64,000 nucleotides of DNA from Gnetum montanum (taxonomy: Eukaryota > Streptophyta > Gnetopsida > Gnetales > Gnetaceae). The notes below the pieces were generated by a model. It was not told where the DNA came from, ran no database searches, and saw only the letters and a program-made list of their open reading frames with translations. The position numbers and the translations under genes were made by a program. Each line of letters begins with the position of its first letter. The first letter of the stretch is position 1. Shown piece by piece: positions 18,418 to 32,146 of the stretch. The stretch lies in assembly GCA_015680685.1 (NCBI GenBank), contig MNCI01024054.1:221577-285576 (forward strand). The letters run 5' to 3'.

Positions 18418-21400
18418 CACATGCTCAGGATAGTGTATCATCCTTAGAAGGGATTTTTTTTTTTGGAAAGTTTTAGGGCAGCATAGCACATGCCTAGCGT
18501 AGCGTAGCATGAGCAAAGGGAGAGTTTATTATGTCTGTGTTTGGATTGGTTGTGTTTCATGTGGTGGGGTAGGGCCAGGACAACGGGAACATTGTGAGTT
18601 CTTTTTTGTAGTCCACGTTGTTCGGGTCATTAGCGCTGTTAGATTGTTACATTTTAGTTCCTGTTACACTACGTTGTTATATTAACAGGCCCATTAGGCC
18701 GTTACACAAGCAATCTATCACACTGCCATGATGTTAAAGGCCCACTACGCTACCATGCTATTAGAGTATTTTTCTTGCTACATTGACATGCTTGTTACAT
18801 GCTGTGCTTGTTGTACTTGTCATATTGTTACACTTGTCGGGTGCAGTTGTCCTACTACGTTGCGCATAATGTAGTCGTCACCCTTATGAAAAGTATCACT
18901 ATTACGCTACATTGTATAGGGCACGTCTACTATGCTACGTTGTGAAGGGCATAACCGTTACACTGTAGGGTGCACCTGCTATGCTACAGTACATGGGGCC
19001 TAGCTACTATGCTACGCTATGCATGACACTTTGCTACGCTACACAAAATATTTAATTCTATATTACCAGGGACTTATTGTTTCATACTTAAGGGAAAAAC
19101 TATACAGTAAGAGTTACGCTACGTTATTTGGTAATCGTCACTTGAATGTTGCACTAACGCTTTCTTGTGATATTGCATAGGGTTATGTTAAAACCCATCC
19201 TAATCATCCTTAAGCTAGTAGGAGTCATGTGCTACCTTAGTGAACCCGTGGCTAACATCCCCCCTCCCCATGCATGGGTAGGACATCAGGTAGTTTGGTT
19301 TCGGAAGGGTGCATGGGACTTCCTAGAGTTCCTCCTTTGCCATTTTAGTGTGATCATGTGGTCACACTTATTGGTCGAAATAGCCATTGTTCTTATAGAA
19401 ACATTATTGCCCAGGGCAAACCGGGGCATTCTGAAGTTCATGGCTGATGCATCAATTAAAGGCGAAGGGGCAAAAGGCTCAGACTGGTGCCCAAGGGGCT
19501 TGAGAAGCTTAAGTTGGATCTAGGACATGCCTGAATTCAAATGCTACCATCTATACAACATGTTGTATGTTGCTCGTCACATGGGCACCTACTTTCAAAA
19601 CCCACCTAGAACCATTTATTATGCTGATGGGTGAGTCTTGTGAAGGTGTTTTAAACATGTTGTATCATTTGCCTTGCGGTAGTCAAAATGCTTACCATAT
19701 TCTTGCATGTTGCCAAGTTTTATATTGATGATGGTGGTCTTCATGATAACACGGATACATTAGCATTAGTCCAAACGGCTCTGCAAGAGTTCTCCTCTAC
19801 CAGGAATGTGCATGCCAATGTTATAGAACAACTTGGGCTTGATTTCAAAGCCTATCTAACTAGGTATTCCAAGTTCTATGGGAAATGTAAAGAAGTTGGC
19901 TAGTTGGATAGTGAATGGGCATCTCACCGACCGCTTACCATAGAAGACATTTTGGTGGAAATTCCACCATTTCCTATGTTGTTTAAGCCTAGTATCTTAA
20001 ATCGTGCATTTTTTTATGTGCTCAAGTGATGATTTTCTTATGATTTTGCTAAATTTTTGTTGTTGTTGGTTATTGCAATAGCAAGTGCATCCCAAGAGGT
20101 TATAGTGATTACCTCTAGGCATGATGAGACCAACCTCTTCTTCAAGTATGGGGAGGTGGACGAGACTCAGTGTTGGCTTTGCAATGGGATCCCAGCCATC
20201 CTTGTTCACAACATTCTGGAGGTTGGGCTCATGAATTTATTTCTGGCAGTAAATCCAATTGTCCTGGCTGCAAAAATGATTTCCCTTTTCCAAAAAGGCT
20301 GATTTCTTCTGCACACAGGTTCACAATGTGTGGGTGGTGTTTGAAATTAATGCCAAACTATTTGCAGATCTTTTTGGAGTCCCTTCTGATGGTCTCCCTA
20401 TAGGAGAAAATTCTAGCAAATATGTAAAGCATCAGGGGGATATTGAGGAATGGCTAGGGACAAGCAATGACCAAAAGGGGATTTACATCCACAAGGTCAA
20501 GCTAGCGGTGGCCCAAATGGTTTACCCTATCTTCCATGACCATGCCTTCCCTAAGCTACTCTCCCAAGGGAAGATCCTTGGATTAGAGAAAGATTAGATC
20601 ATGAGAGAGGTCATGGAGGAAGGGAACCACTACAATTGGACCAAGTACCTCTCTGAAGGCTTGTGGGCTGAAATGATTAAACTTCGTGAGAAGCTTGATT
20701 CTCGTTTCAATGTGCATTATGCCTTCTTCGTAGCTTACTTGTAACACTTTGTGGAATTCCTGGTGGTCCATGAAATGATGCCTGGGTATAATAGGATCAT
20801 AACTAGATATTCAAGCCATGGATTTGCCAAGTTTTCTACATCACCCGATCCCAAGACCCCCTGAAAGTTATCGAGGAATCACTTTCGATAACAAGAAGGG
20901 ATTGGGTGGGTCGTACCTTTTGTGCCTCAGACAGCATGGAAGAGGCACCTTCCATTAACACCGGTAAGTGTTAAGGAGGACACGCCTCATTGTAAAAACT
21001 ATGAAAACTAGGCTGCAGCATAAAAAGTCTCATCCTATGGAAGAACCTCCCCACATGAATGAAGAGAGGGGGAGAAAGCTACAAATCAAAGTTCACAAAG
21101 TGTAGCCCACCATTGGTAAGTGTATCTAATTCCTTTATTAGCGTAGCACAACGTAGTGCCCATTTTATGTTGGAGTCTTCTACTTACTTTGAACATGTTT
21201 ATCAGAAGAGGAATAGGTTTTGGCCCCTGAAGTAGGGGCACCTGCTGAAGAGGAAGAAGAGGTCCCAGCTGCAGAAGAAGAGGCCCTTGCCATAGAGGAA
21301 GAGGCCCTTGCCGATGACCTTTTTATAGAATGTGCTTCAATACCTAAGGGACACATGACTATTAAGAATGCCACCACACTTTTGAGTCAGCTAGAAGGGG

Positions 21401-22934
21401 AGAGGCTACAATTTGATGCTGGTGAGTTTGATCGCTTACTTGACAGTGTGTCGATGGGCGATCCCCCTACTATCACCCCTGAGGGTTTTCTAGGTAGGAG
21501 CTTTACATTATCGTTTATGTTGTTCATCATCTTTATTGTTGTCCTTTCCATCATTGCTAACATGTTTTATTATGTAGCAGACACAATTGTTAGTGCCCCT
21601 AACCCTTCTTCCTCAATTCATCTCCGACCATGGACTGAGACCCCTAATAAATTTACCTTTATGGAGGGGGTGGTCAATGACATGATTGATCACCTAAGGT
21701 AGATCGATCCTAAGATAGGTATGTTGAAGTTGCTATGTTAGGCTCTCTAAGTTATTGCATTTTTGTTATCTCACTATGACTAACGCTCTCCCATGCATGA
21801 TTGATAGCCTCTCATCTCAAGTGGGATCCTAGGAAAGCCATTGAGGTCAACGTTGTGCCTGAACTTCCTCCAGAGGTAGCTAAGGTGCCTTGTTACATCT
21901 ATGAGGAAATGAGTAAATGTGCATTGTACTCGACATGCTCCTTATGGGAGTATAGGCATGTGAATGAGGACCTCTGGAAGAGGGTACAAAAACATGAGAA
22001 AGAGAAGGCCAACCAAGTTGCTGAGTTGGAGGACCTTCGGTTCAGGAATGAATTTCTATTGGCCCGTGATACTCGCAATGGTAGTTGACATATGACCATT
22101 ATTGATTATGCAAGATATTGGAGAGTCATACAGATTAAGAATGAAGCCACTCGTGTGATCATAGAAAAACGCATGCAGATGGACCTTCTGGCCTAGAAGA
22201 ACCAAGACTGGGAGGATTATAGCACAAAGGTGTACGAATGGGGTTAAGCACAAAAGAACCATAAGCATATGTATAAAATGGAACGTGCCGCCTATCGTAA
22301 ATAATACTAGGATGCTTTTTCTGAGTTGCATACCCATAAGCTATTCCTTGATGTCATTGGTGCTTCTAGGACCTATGAAAAGTTCATGCAATAGGTGACG
22401 GTCAGTGAGTCTCTTAAAAGGAAAATGACCTTACATGCTAGGGAGACCACCACCGCCACCTTTTCCCCATGACTACCTAAATGGATAGCTATGGAAAAAG
22501 GGAGGATTGTAGCAAGTGTTGATTTGGGAGATGAAAATTGGATGAACCTCACTGAGGATGAGATGCTACAATGTCTTGCGGCTGGCATGGATAGGTTACC
22601 CTCCAAAATGGATATGAGGCATCTCAAGTTAGTCACTCTTTATTGTGTCATAGTTTAATTTATGAGAGCCTTTGTTGTAGTTTTGATTCACTATTTTATT
22701 TTCTGCCTTATGCAGGATCCAAATGGAGACACAGGACCCAGTGGAACAAGAAACAGGGATGCTGATGAAGATTTATAGTGTGGCAGCAAATTATTTTTTT
22801 TTTTTGAATTTAAATTTTGGCCAACATTATTGGATGGACTGAAATTGAATGAAAAGTGAAACATGAAATAGTTATTTCATTTTTTTGGATAATTAATTTT
22901 TAATTGAATTTTTTATTAATGTGTTTGGGTCCTT

Positions 22935-23140
22935 TGTGGGCCCCTTGTTATAGTTTAAAGCCATTTCGAGCCACGAAAATAGTTTAAGGCCATTTCGAGC
23001 TGCAACAATAGTTTAAGGCCATTTCAGGCCATTGCTTCATGATGATTTTTTTGTTTTTTTTTGTTATCTTTGTTTTAGGAAAACATAGTTGCTAGTTTTA
23101 GGCCATTTCAAGCCATGCTAGTTTTAGGCTGTTTCGGGCC
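22935..23140 (-). repeat. Degenerate array between B's antisense gene and protease
   Basis: Copies of ATAGTTTAAGGCCATTTCGAG (+ strand) recur every 31-33 bp and then as GCTAGTTTTAGGCCATTTC. The reverse complement matches GGCC...TTAAACTAG of A's 69-bp array in the same position (3600-3900). Confidence 0.75.
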
Positions 23141-23149
23141 ATTGAAATA

Positions 23150-23350
23150 ATTTAATTAATGCAAGTAACAATCATGATGTAAATGATGGAAATAATGTAA
23201 ATAGTAGACATAATGTGAATTTGAATAGTAAACATGATGCAAACAATTAAAAAAATGTAAATAGCGGTTGTAATTCCCAAAATGAACATAATGCAAGCAG
23301 TGAACATAATGCTAAAAATGAACATAATGCAAATAGTGAACATAATGCTA
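23150..23350 (+). repeat. 18-bp tandem repeat, Asn-rich if translated
   Basis: Imperfect units of AACATAATGCAAATAGTG run through about 200 bp after B's antisense stop. Translated in + they read as repeats of NVNSEHNA type. Element A has no counterpart. Probably non-coding expansion in B. Confidence 0.7.
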
Positions 23351-23399
23351 AAATTAAGGTAGAAGGAGATGCAAATGTTAAAGCCAAGCCTTTATGAAA

Positions 23400-26300
23400 T
23401 TGAATTAGAGTTAATCTCTAATTATGCAGTTGTTTTCTAACCCATCATGGGCTAGATGAAGCATATGGCCGAGAGGCTTTGTTGTGGTATTCTTCTATGT
23501 CATTGTCTACTGTCTGAAAAGGAAACTTGGCCCATGTAGTTTCTTTATCTGAGTCAGCATTTTTGGCCAGCTCATCAATCACACAAGGGGTTTTAGCATG
23601 AACAGATGCTTCGTTCTTAGATATTACTATCTCTGAACCCTACTCCATGTTAACGTTGTTTATTGCTTGGGCAGTCGCTTCATCACTATAGATCACCACT
23701 TCCCTACTCGCGTAGGGTAGGTGAATCTCTTAATGTATTGGTGAAGAGACAACTCTTAATTTTTCTAACCATGACCTCCCCAAGATTAGGTTGAACCCAG
23801 GCATCTCTTCCACTACAATGAAGACCGTGCTTGTGGGGAACTAGTTCCCTATCACAGAGTTAATGTGGATAGTTTCCTTTACCACTACACATGGCCCATT
23901 GAACAATTTTAGGTAGGAAGTTGCTATGGGTTTGATTTGATCGACCAAGCCCAGTTTGTCCACTATGGGAAATGGGATAACATTGGTAGCAGCCCCATCA
24001 TCAACATGTACCCTTTGGATCTTGTACTGGCCAACCCAAATTGTGATGAATAGGGGTGTTGTTGTCACTTGACCTTTTTTAGGGTCATCCTTAATGGACT
24101 TATCATGAAATGTCAACTGAGCTGGCCATGGTTCTTCGACGGTAGAGGGAAGCATGATAGCATGGATTTTTTCTCTTCGGCTGGCATGTTTTTTTCAATC
24201 AGAATAGACGCCAACATGTAAACCATGGCCTCATGATGCACCTTAGAAGTCATTATCAGGTCATATAGGCTTAAAGTTGTGTTTTTCTGCTTTAGGGCCT
24301 ATTGGACTTATGTAAGGGCATTGAGAAGATCCTGCCTGCCATCTTGTTGTTTGTTACCCCTTTCCTTCTCTATTCATCCTAGAAGACGAATCTCCCAAGG
24401 GGGAGTGGTTTCCGATTGAGCATTGGGCTTTCTTGAGCGGGAAAGTGATGATTGTGTCTGCGCAGTGTTACCAGTTGTTGATGATGAAGGGGCCATGGGC
24501 ATTGAGAACAAGGGGGTAGGCTTGGGGGAACCTAATGCAATGCGTTCCCTAGCCATCTTGTGTGCTAAACGCTCCTTATATTTTTTTGAAGGAGGAGGTT
24601 GTGGTGCAATTTTTGTTACTTGGCTTTGGGTAGAGGAGCTTGGGTGTTTTGGCACCTTAATGAAAAATGGTGCTTGTTGCATTGGTGCGAGTGGTGGTCC
24701 ACTTTAAGCACGAAAGAAGTAGGGGTGGATTTCTAACGAAGAACTTTAAGGAAAAATAGGGCTTGCGATGTTGTTTTTGTTAGCATTTCTGCATTATGAG
24801 GAGACACACGCACCACAAATGGTTACTATGGTGGTTCTAGATTATTGTCAATGCCAATAACGTTGATGTCATACCCCATATTGTTAGCATTCAGGAGGTC
24901 TTTGTAAACATGCATTGATTAATTCTCAGGGCGGACGAGACTACTTTCATCCAAGACTAATTTTCCTTGATCAATCATCCGTTGGATGTCATCTTTCAAC
25001 ACTAAGCAGTAGTCCATATCATGACCACATAGTTGGTGATAGTCACAGAAATGTTCCAACCTAAAATTATTTGGGACTCGAGGTTTGTTGGGTGTATCCA
25101 AGGAGGGGTTTCTAAGCACTTCACAATATCTTTGATGATGTTTGATTGCCTCCTCTCACATCCATTTATGTTGTATACACCTAGCTCCCAAAAATTACTT
25201 CAAGAGTTCTAAAGGCTTAATGGGTAAGGGGGTATACTTGGAGTGATCCTTGTGCTCAAAGTTGGGCCTAGGATGGGTTGGTGTCATAGGTGTTGATGTT
25301 GAGGGTTGATCGATGTTGCTTGAGCCTAGTATGGCATTAGCCAGGGCGTTGGGTGTCATGCCCATCTTTTTATTGTTGCTGTTGTCGGGCTTTCTCTCCT
25401 TGGCCATAGTAGCCATTTTTGTTGCTATGGCCTTGTCCTTTTCTTTGTCCTTTTTGATGTGTGCATTCTTATAGGTGACATAGGCCAACTCACTACTGGC
25501 TTCAGCCATGTCCTGAATGCTCTTAGTTTGTGCAAATGCTTGGCTAAGGGACTACAGGGCCAAGTAGTAGAGCTTAGACTTAATGAAGTCATTTACCACT
25601 CCCTTAAAGATGACCAACAAGTGGGCCTCAGCGATAGGATCACATATCTTGTTCAAGTTTGTGCTCCACTGCTATATGAATCTCTGCACGGATTCTAGCA
25701 GGTCTTGCTTGACGCTCATGAGCTAGTCTAGTGTGACCTCCAGTTTTAGGTTGTACTTGAAGTGGGTCAAAAATTGGCTTAGTAGCTCTTCTAGGGTGGA
25801 GATGGAGGCACGTGGGAGTGCATGGTACCAATCTAGAGATTTTCTTATTAGAGACATGACAAAGACATGGATGATGGTGTGTGGCCATGGTTGTAGCAGT
25901 AGATATTTGGACTTGAAGGTCACCAAATGTGCATTGGTATTGCCCTCCCCATTGTATTTTGTGAATTGGGGGAGTGGCACCCTAGGGGGTAGCATAAGCA
26001 TAGGGATAGCTAAGCTGATAGGGTCATCATGGTAAAAGTCCATGACCTACACGGTGTCAGAACCGGTGGCTTTAAGCCATTCGATTTCCTCAGTAAGGGT
26101 CTGGATGAGTTGGAAAGCTTGATCCAGACCCGAGGACATAGTAGACAGTTGTGGAGCTGCAGAAGTAGCCATCGTTGGTGGCATTTGTAAGGATAGTGGC
26201 TTGTCCCATGGGAGGCATCATTGGGGCCACTCTAGCAAGTGGTGCTACCTAGGCGGTCCACCACCCAGTGGGTGGTGCTGTTGGGGCGATGGTCGTTGGT

Positions 26301-27165
26301 GGTGTCGTGGGGTTGGCTACTTGCCTAGTTGGTAGGATGGCCCACAGCCCTATGTTTGGTTGTACCAACTGCAAGAGTTGATATGCTTGGTATTGGATGT
26401 AATGTGATAGCTGAGAGGGTTGTGCAAGAAGGAGAGAAGTGGCTGGTGCCCACCATGTGGTTGAGGGTGGGTATGCTACTGGTGGTGGGATGGGTGCAGA
26501 CAAGGGAATAGGAGTGAAACTTACGTGCAATTGTGACGTAGGCAAAGCATGCACATATGGCAACGTAGCTATGACTAATGTTGGGTACGATGCTGGAATA
26601 GATTGGGAAGGGAGAGTGACTGGAAAAGAAGTTTAAGGGCCCACTTGCTGGTGCATTGAAAATGTTGGATGGCTATCCATTGCTAAAGAGGATGTCAGCT
26701 GAGGCAAGGTTGTGGTGGCCATGAAGGGGGCAGAAGAGAAGAGTGGGCTTGAGTGGAAGAAAATGGTGGAAGGGATAGCCATGGTGTAGTTTTGGCCACC
26801 ACCTTCGGAGTGGGAGTCTAAGTCTTCCTTTCCATCCTAAAATGATTCATCATAGTGGGATGTTGTGTCCTATTCCCTAGACCTACTCACTTGCATCAGC
26901 TAGTTTGATACCCATTGATACGCTTCAGTTAACGGGATGGTGACATCAGGAGTAGGGATGAACTCCCTCTTGTTTCAGTGGAGGAACTCGAAGTTATGTT
27001 TATCCTCGAGTTCCTGGTGATCCAATGGTAGATTCACCTAGACTTTTGCACAAAGAAAATCATATCACTTTGCATCTTGTGCCAAGAGCTCAGGTGATAG
27101 GCGCCACAGCCTAAGAGATTGTTGCTGTACTAGCACTAGGCTAGGCAATTGCTCAGGACCTGTCA
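23400..27165 (-). pseudogene. gag: gag-protease of element B
   Basis: Probable start is the ATG at 27165 (MTGPEQLP). Landmarks going down: Pro-rich N-terminus (26563-26249), capsid-like core MDFYHDDPIS at 26043, zinc-finger-like FCDYHQLCGHDMDYC at about 25060, protease active site VDDGAATNVIP at about 24010 (again DDG) and LILGRSWL at about 23780. The frame ends near 23400 with RKQLHN, as in A. Several TAG stops and frameshifts are present. It shows that A's gag begins about 100 codons upstream of the window. Confidence 0.85.
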
Positions 27166-27584
27166 TGCTTTGAATATAGTAAGGCACCTCTAGGTTCAAG
27201 GTGGAAATGGTAGTGGTTGTAGGAATCAATTTTTTTTGTAAAAATAGAAACTGTAAAAAAAAAAGAGGCTGAAAGTGGGTATGGTGGGGAGTGTTGGAAG
27301 CTAGCTTCATTGATACACCTACTACACTAAGAAAAAATAGTACACTGAGAGGTTCCCTATGCCACACAAGACATAGGCATTGTAGTGTAGTCAACAAAGT
27401 GAACATGGTACAGTAAGTAGTTGGAGGCTTTCATCTTGCGGGATTCCAGAGGAACCATCGTTGCGACTAGTCTACACCACATGGTGCATAGACAACCACA
27501 AGGGTGTCACATCTACACTAGTAGGTGATGGGATACAGACAGCATGCAAGATTACCCATGATACGTAGAAAGGGAACAAAGGGC

Positions 27585-27602
27585 CTCCTTCTAGCACCAA
27601 AA
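27585..27602 (-). other. Primer-binding site of element B
   Basis: Just inside the 5' LTR the - strand reads TTGGTGCTAGAAGGAGG, starting with the TGG expected to pair with a tRNA CCA end. I cannot name the tRNA with confidence. Confidence 0.6.
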
Positions 27603-27605
27603 AAC

Positions 27606-29912
27606 TATAGCAACCAAAAACGTCGATGGCTGGAACACCGAGAGGTCACCGGGTGTACAGCCTAACCTCGAATCCATGCAAGGGCCATGCTGGGGTAAAT
27701 GGAAGCAAGCTACCCTAAATAGTCTGGTTGATTAGACAGGGACATAATCGGTGTACAAAAACCTTTCGTAAAATTTTTTCTTAAAGATGTTATGTATAAG
27801 TTAAGCAGTAAGAGACAAACGTAAACTGATGAGAATAATGCAAACTATAGAAATAGCAAAAAATTGAAATAGGCTTGAGTGAGAAAGTGCACCATCCTAA
27901 GATCAAGGGATTTGATCTTTGCTTGGTTGAAGGTGTACAACTGATACACAATGTGGATAGGCACAGCTTGCAACAAAGTGGTATGATCATAGCTCTTTGA
28001 ATTGCTATCAACAGCTTGCTAACAGGAACCTTCTACTTGCCAATCTCTTTGCCAAAGCTGGTCACCAGAGAGCCAAAGTGCCAAAATGCTAATCGCCAGG
28101 AAGCCAAGGGCCAAAGCCAAAAAATACAAGAAGCCAACCTTAAAGCCAATCACAGGAAAGATGATTCCAAAATCCAACCCTTTGAATGTTGTTTGCCAAG
28201 CTATTTATAAAGCTAGGGTTAGGAGAAAAATGTGGTTTGGATGCCACATGTCATGGGTCCCATAGGATGCAAACGTGACTGTGCTATGCTGCTATGTGAT
28301 GTTGTGCTACAGTGTCACACTGGTGTGCTACGTTGCAGTGTGATGTTGAATGTGAAGCTTGTTGTACTGTGACCATACCGTTCAAGCTGCATGTGCTAAA
28401 ATCCAATGAACTACCATGTTTGTTACAAAGAATTCCAACAATGAATGCAAAGTGAAGCCTGTGGTCTAGGATTACATCTTCCCTACCCTTGTGAGCAGGG
28501 TCAAGCATAGGGACAACTTTGGGGATAGTCAGGGGGTGCAAAACAAAGCAAACTTGCTAATTTTATCTATTAACAAAATGCCAGGATGAGATTGACCATT
28601 GCCAACAAGTTTTGGAGCTAACTAGAGATGTTCTAATGCTTTCACGTGATTCTTATGCTATCTACATTGCCCAGCATATCAGCGTAGCATAAACACCCAC
28701 ACACTACACTGTGCTACTCTACGTAGCATAGCCACCAATCTTGAAAGAAATCTTGCCTGAAAGCTGAGAATACCTCTTTGATGCCTGGCTAGGCAAGCAA
28801 CTTCTGCAATTGACAACCCTATCTTCCATGTTGAAGGGTCCTGGGACTTGTTGAGTTCATCCTTGGGGCACTTTGGTCCTTTGTGTTTTTGCTATGCTTT
28901 GCTACGGTATGTAGTGTAACATGACATAGCAGCTAGTGTGACATGAATTCTTATATGATTTGCAATGCTTTGTCCAAAAAATTTGCTTGAGGCCTGAGGG
29001 CGAAGTGGGATAGGTAGTCTTAAAGGTCGAAGTGTGGCCAAGTGAAATTCCTTTGCTAGAATCTCTTGGTAGAGGACCTTCGTGCATTCTATCCCCGCTA
29101 CACTATGCTATGCTGGATAGCGTAGCATAGTGTAGCACCCTATGTTGCTTGGATTTTGACTCATTTTGCAAACATTTTGTCACGAGATGATGATCATGTA
29201 CTAGCGTGGTGGAAAAATAAGCATGCTTGATGGTTAATGTAAGGGTAAATATGTTCACTTCACCAAAATTAGTCTGTGTGGAAGCATAGTCATAGCAGAA
29301 CCCCACTAGACTATGCTACACTGTGTAGCGTAGCACAGCATAACACTCAAATGAAGAGGACTTTTGACAAAATTTGCCACATTTTTTGCTACATCATGTT
29401 GTTCATGCTTCAAGGATGAAATGGGGAAGATGTTCTATATGGATGAGTTATTGGAAATTGCATCTTTGGTGCCTGTCGAGTCTCGTCAAGGCCTAGTACA
29501 CTTTACAGTGTAGCAAGTCTTGTAGTTAGAAAACTTGCCCAACTATTTTTCTCATCCTAAACACTTTTAGCAACTCCTAGCATGGTCCCTGGGTAGATTG
29601 TCAGCTAGATCAAGTGTCAAGCTGGGCAAGCTAGAGGGTGCAACAAGCCTGTTAGCCCAAGTGATAGAAAATTTGCTGGATTGTACGGTCTACCTCTAGT
29701 GCCTCTTTCATGCAAACTGGCCTTGTGGTTGGGTGCTACATTGACTATGCTATAGAGGATGGTAGGTAGGCCCAAAAGTGGCTTTGCAGGCATTAGGACT
29801 TCTAGGATGCCATATTGTCTGCACGGTCCAATGTGACACCATGCTTGTAGAGATCCTTGCCCAAATTTTGGGATTGTTGAATTATGAGATTTCTGAAATT
29901 TATGGTGTTTCA
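27606..29912 (-). repeat. 5' LTR of element B
   Basis: 2307 bp. Read on the - strand it begins TGAAACACCATAAA at 29912 and ends near 27606 at a sequence aligned with the LTR ends of S1 and S2 (AACGTCGATGGCTGG block on the + strand). TATAAATA on the - strand is at 28209-28202. The U3 part carries many GCTACGC/GCGTAGC-like words (28270-28350, 28680-28740, 28900-28935, 29095-29135, 29310-29345). Confidence 0.85.
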
Positions 29913-32146
29913 CAACAAAGATAGTAATGGTTTGTGATTGGCTACTTTCATAGTTTATAGTAGAGGTTTAAAGTTTTGTAGGACTAACATGTTATTACTA
30001 TAGATTTGTGAAGCATTTTTTCCAAATAGCATCTCCTTTAACTTAGATGTTAAGGAAGGAGACTAATTTTGTCTAAAGATTATCTTATTAGGTAGCATTT
30101 AAGGAGTCAAAGCACAAGTTGATGACTACTTCAATATTGATCTCTTCTAAACTAGGTTATTTGTATGATGTGTTATATGAATGCATTTGATGATGGATTT
30201 AGATTTGTGTTGATGCAAGAGAAATAAGTAGTAGCATAAGATTTTTGCAAGATAAAGCCCCATGAGACTTGATATTTAAGGTATGATTTGAAATTAGGTG
30301 ATGCAGAAATTGCATTAAAGATTTGATAACGTTGCCTTTATGGAGAATAGTTGACAATATTAATTAACTATAAGATTCTCTTGAACTTGTTGTAGCGTAG
30401 ATGGGTAGAGTTGCTTCTTAATTTTGATTTTACCATCTAGTATAGGCTTGGGAGAACTAACTAGTTGGTTGATGCTTCAAGTCCAATAACCAACAAACAT
30501 AATAACTTAGATATACAGTTGAATATTATCACAACCTAAAATTTTACATAGGTTTAATTATTTAATTTAAGGTATGTATTTAATTATCTAATTATTTAAT
30601 ACTATTACATATGTTTCAATAGGTTATTTTAAAATTTTATAAAATAAATAATAGAATTATAATATTATTATTATCATTACTATTCTTATCATTAATTTTC
30701 TTATTATTATTATTTTACTTAAGTGAATATAGTCTATTTCTTAAATAGTTTATTAAAGTTTTGTATCCTTTTCTTTTACTATTATTTATGCCAAGTAATC
30801 AATTTTTATATATTTTATGGTTGAATGTTGAAATTTAATTACCCCTAAAAATTTTTATTTTCTCTTTTTTATTAATGGTCATACCTTTACAAGTATTTGA
30901 ATATGAATACTTTATTATTTATATACATTCAGTTCTGCATATTTATTATTTATTATGCACATTTAGTTATGCATAATTTATTCTTTATTATGCATAAGTG
31001 ATTATATAACACTCTAGTCATAGAGCATTTATGACCCTAATCTTACCGAACTCATCCCTCTATCATTGTTGTCATTAAACTAAAATTATAAGCTAACTCT
31101 TAATTATCATTAAATTTTGTATAGAACAAGTTAGTTTAAGAAGTGCCTTAGAATGGTGTCCTATATAGAATCTATCATTATCAATGTGTCTCAAATGTTC
31201 AAAATGCTAGCTTTGATCATTGGCTTACTAGAGTTAGAGCTAGTTTTCTCAAGATATTAAATTTTTAGTTTATTCATAGGTTTGAGCATTTAAACAATAG
31301 AGTTATGTTGATTGTTACTTGGATATGATTTAGACATGGGAACATGTATAGTGTTTGATATGAATCTTGTAGGTTTAAATAGATTTTGATCTAGAGTTTC
31401 TTCATGTTACTTATGAGTCATTAAGCCTTAGGGGTATTACTTGAAGGAATAATATAAGAAATATGCCCATGAAAATATAAGGAAATAAAATATTTTTTGA
31501 AAAAGTAAGTTAGTTAATGCCCCATGAAAAAGTTAAGATGGTTATGTAAAAAAAAATACAAATGTTATAAAAGTGTGTATATATATATATAATGCATATA
31601 GAACATTTATATTGCATTTCACTAGCTTTCAGCACATCGCCTTTGTCATTATGCATCACATTTTTCTATGTTAAAAAAACCACTTTAAGTCTTATTTTTC
31701 CATATATAAACCATTTAAAGTTCTATTCTTATATTTCAAATAATTTATTTGAATTTCTACCTTGAGTATGCACATATCCAAACCATGTGTCATGCTACAT
31801 GTGAGCTTTCTACTTATAAATTGGCCCTTGTCCTTTTTTATATCTCAATTTTGCTCATGAAAGGATTTTGACATGCAAAACTTAAGCAAAATGAAAGTAT
31901 ATCACAAACATTTTGGGCAAAAAGGGAATCTAATAAGAAGATTTAAAAATCCTTAGCATCTTTGTAAAACAATGTACTTTATTTTTCTTTTCATATGACT
32001 GTCCTTCTTCATTGTTTATTTTTAACTCTTTTTCTTTGCTATGTAATTCTATATTATTATAGCATTATTTAATTTATTAAAATGGGATTCTACTAAAATT
32101 TTGTTATTTTTTGGCTTTTTTTTATGAAGATTTATATTGTAAATAT
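29913..32146. other. AT-rich spacer, no gene seen
   Basis: Between B's 5' LTR and copia element C. Strongly AT-rich with many stops in all frames. (TA)n is present at about 31568-31581. I recognise no protein motif or repeat boundary; it may be old, decayed transposon or intergenic DNA. Confidence 0.6.

Larger units (their letters stand above)
16630..22778 (+). pseudogene. Antisense accessory gene of element B (8 exons, decayed; ortholog of 4084-8221)
   Basis: Exons on the + strand: 16630-16709, 19181-19630, 19717-19991, 20082-21115, 21206-21493, 21578-21718, 21808-22627 and 22716-22778 (stop TAG). Junction phases agree with A. Exons 1, 5, 6 and 8 differ from A only by whole codons; exons 4 and 7 differ by 7 and 2 bp, consistent with frame-breaking decay. 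Intron 1 is enlarged by solo LTR S1 (16947-18412). The intron 2 acceptor has changed from AG to AA. Exon 2 keeps the FCP1-like pattern (KPILIILKLVGVMC, WFRKGAWDFLEFLL, NMLYVARH). Several TAG stops lie in exons 2, 3, 5 and 7. Exon 8 has lost most of the acidic tail. Confidence 0.8.
13166..29912 (-). mobile_element. Element B: older Tat-like relative of A in opposite orientation, 3'-truncated
   Basis: Read on the - strand: 5' LTR (29912-27606), gag, protease, spacer with an antisense gene (on the + strand), RT, two RNase H domains, and integrase cut off at about 13166. Gene order and protein motifs match A throughout. CpG is depleted and frameshifts are common, so the copy is older. Solo LTR S1 has inserted into intron 1 of its antisense gene. 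The 3' LTR and the integrase C-terminus are absent. Confidence 0.88.

Noticed and set aside
21494-21577. Strongly hydrophobic stretch (FTLSFMLFIIFIVVLSII) suggesting a membrane segment in B's antisense protein
   Set aside because: It is intron 5 read through in frame: 84 bp, GTAGGA donor and TAG acceptor, pyrimidine-rich. A's intron 5 is at the same place and does not encode it.
29913-32146. Possible host gene in the spacer
   Set aside because: All frames are short and broken, with no motif or splice-consistent coding pattern.
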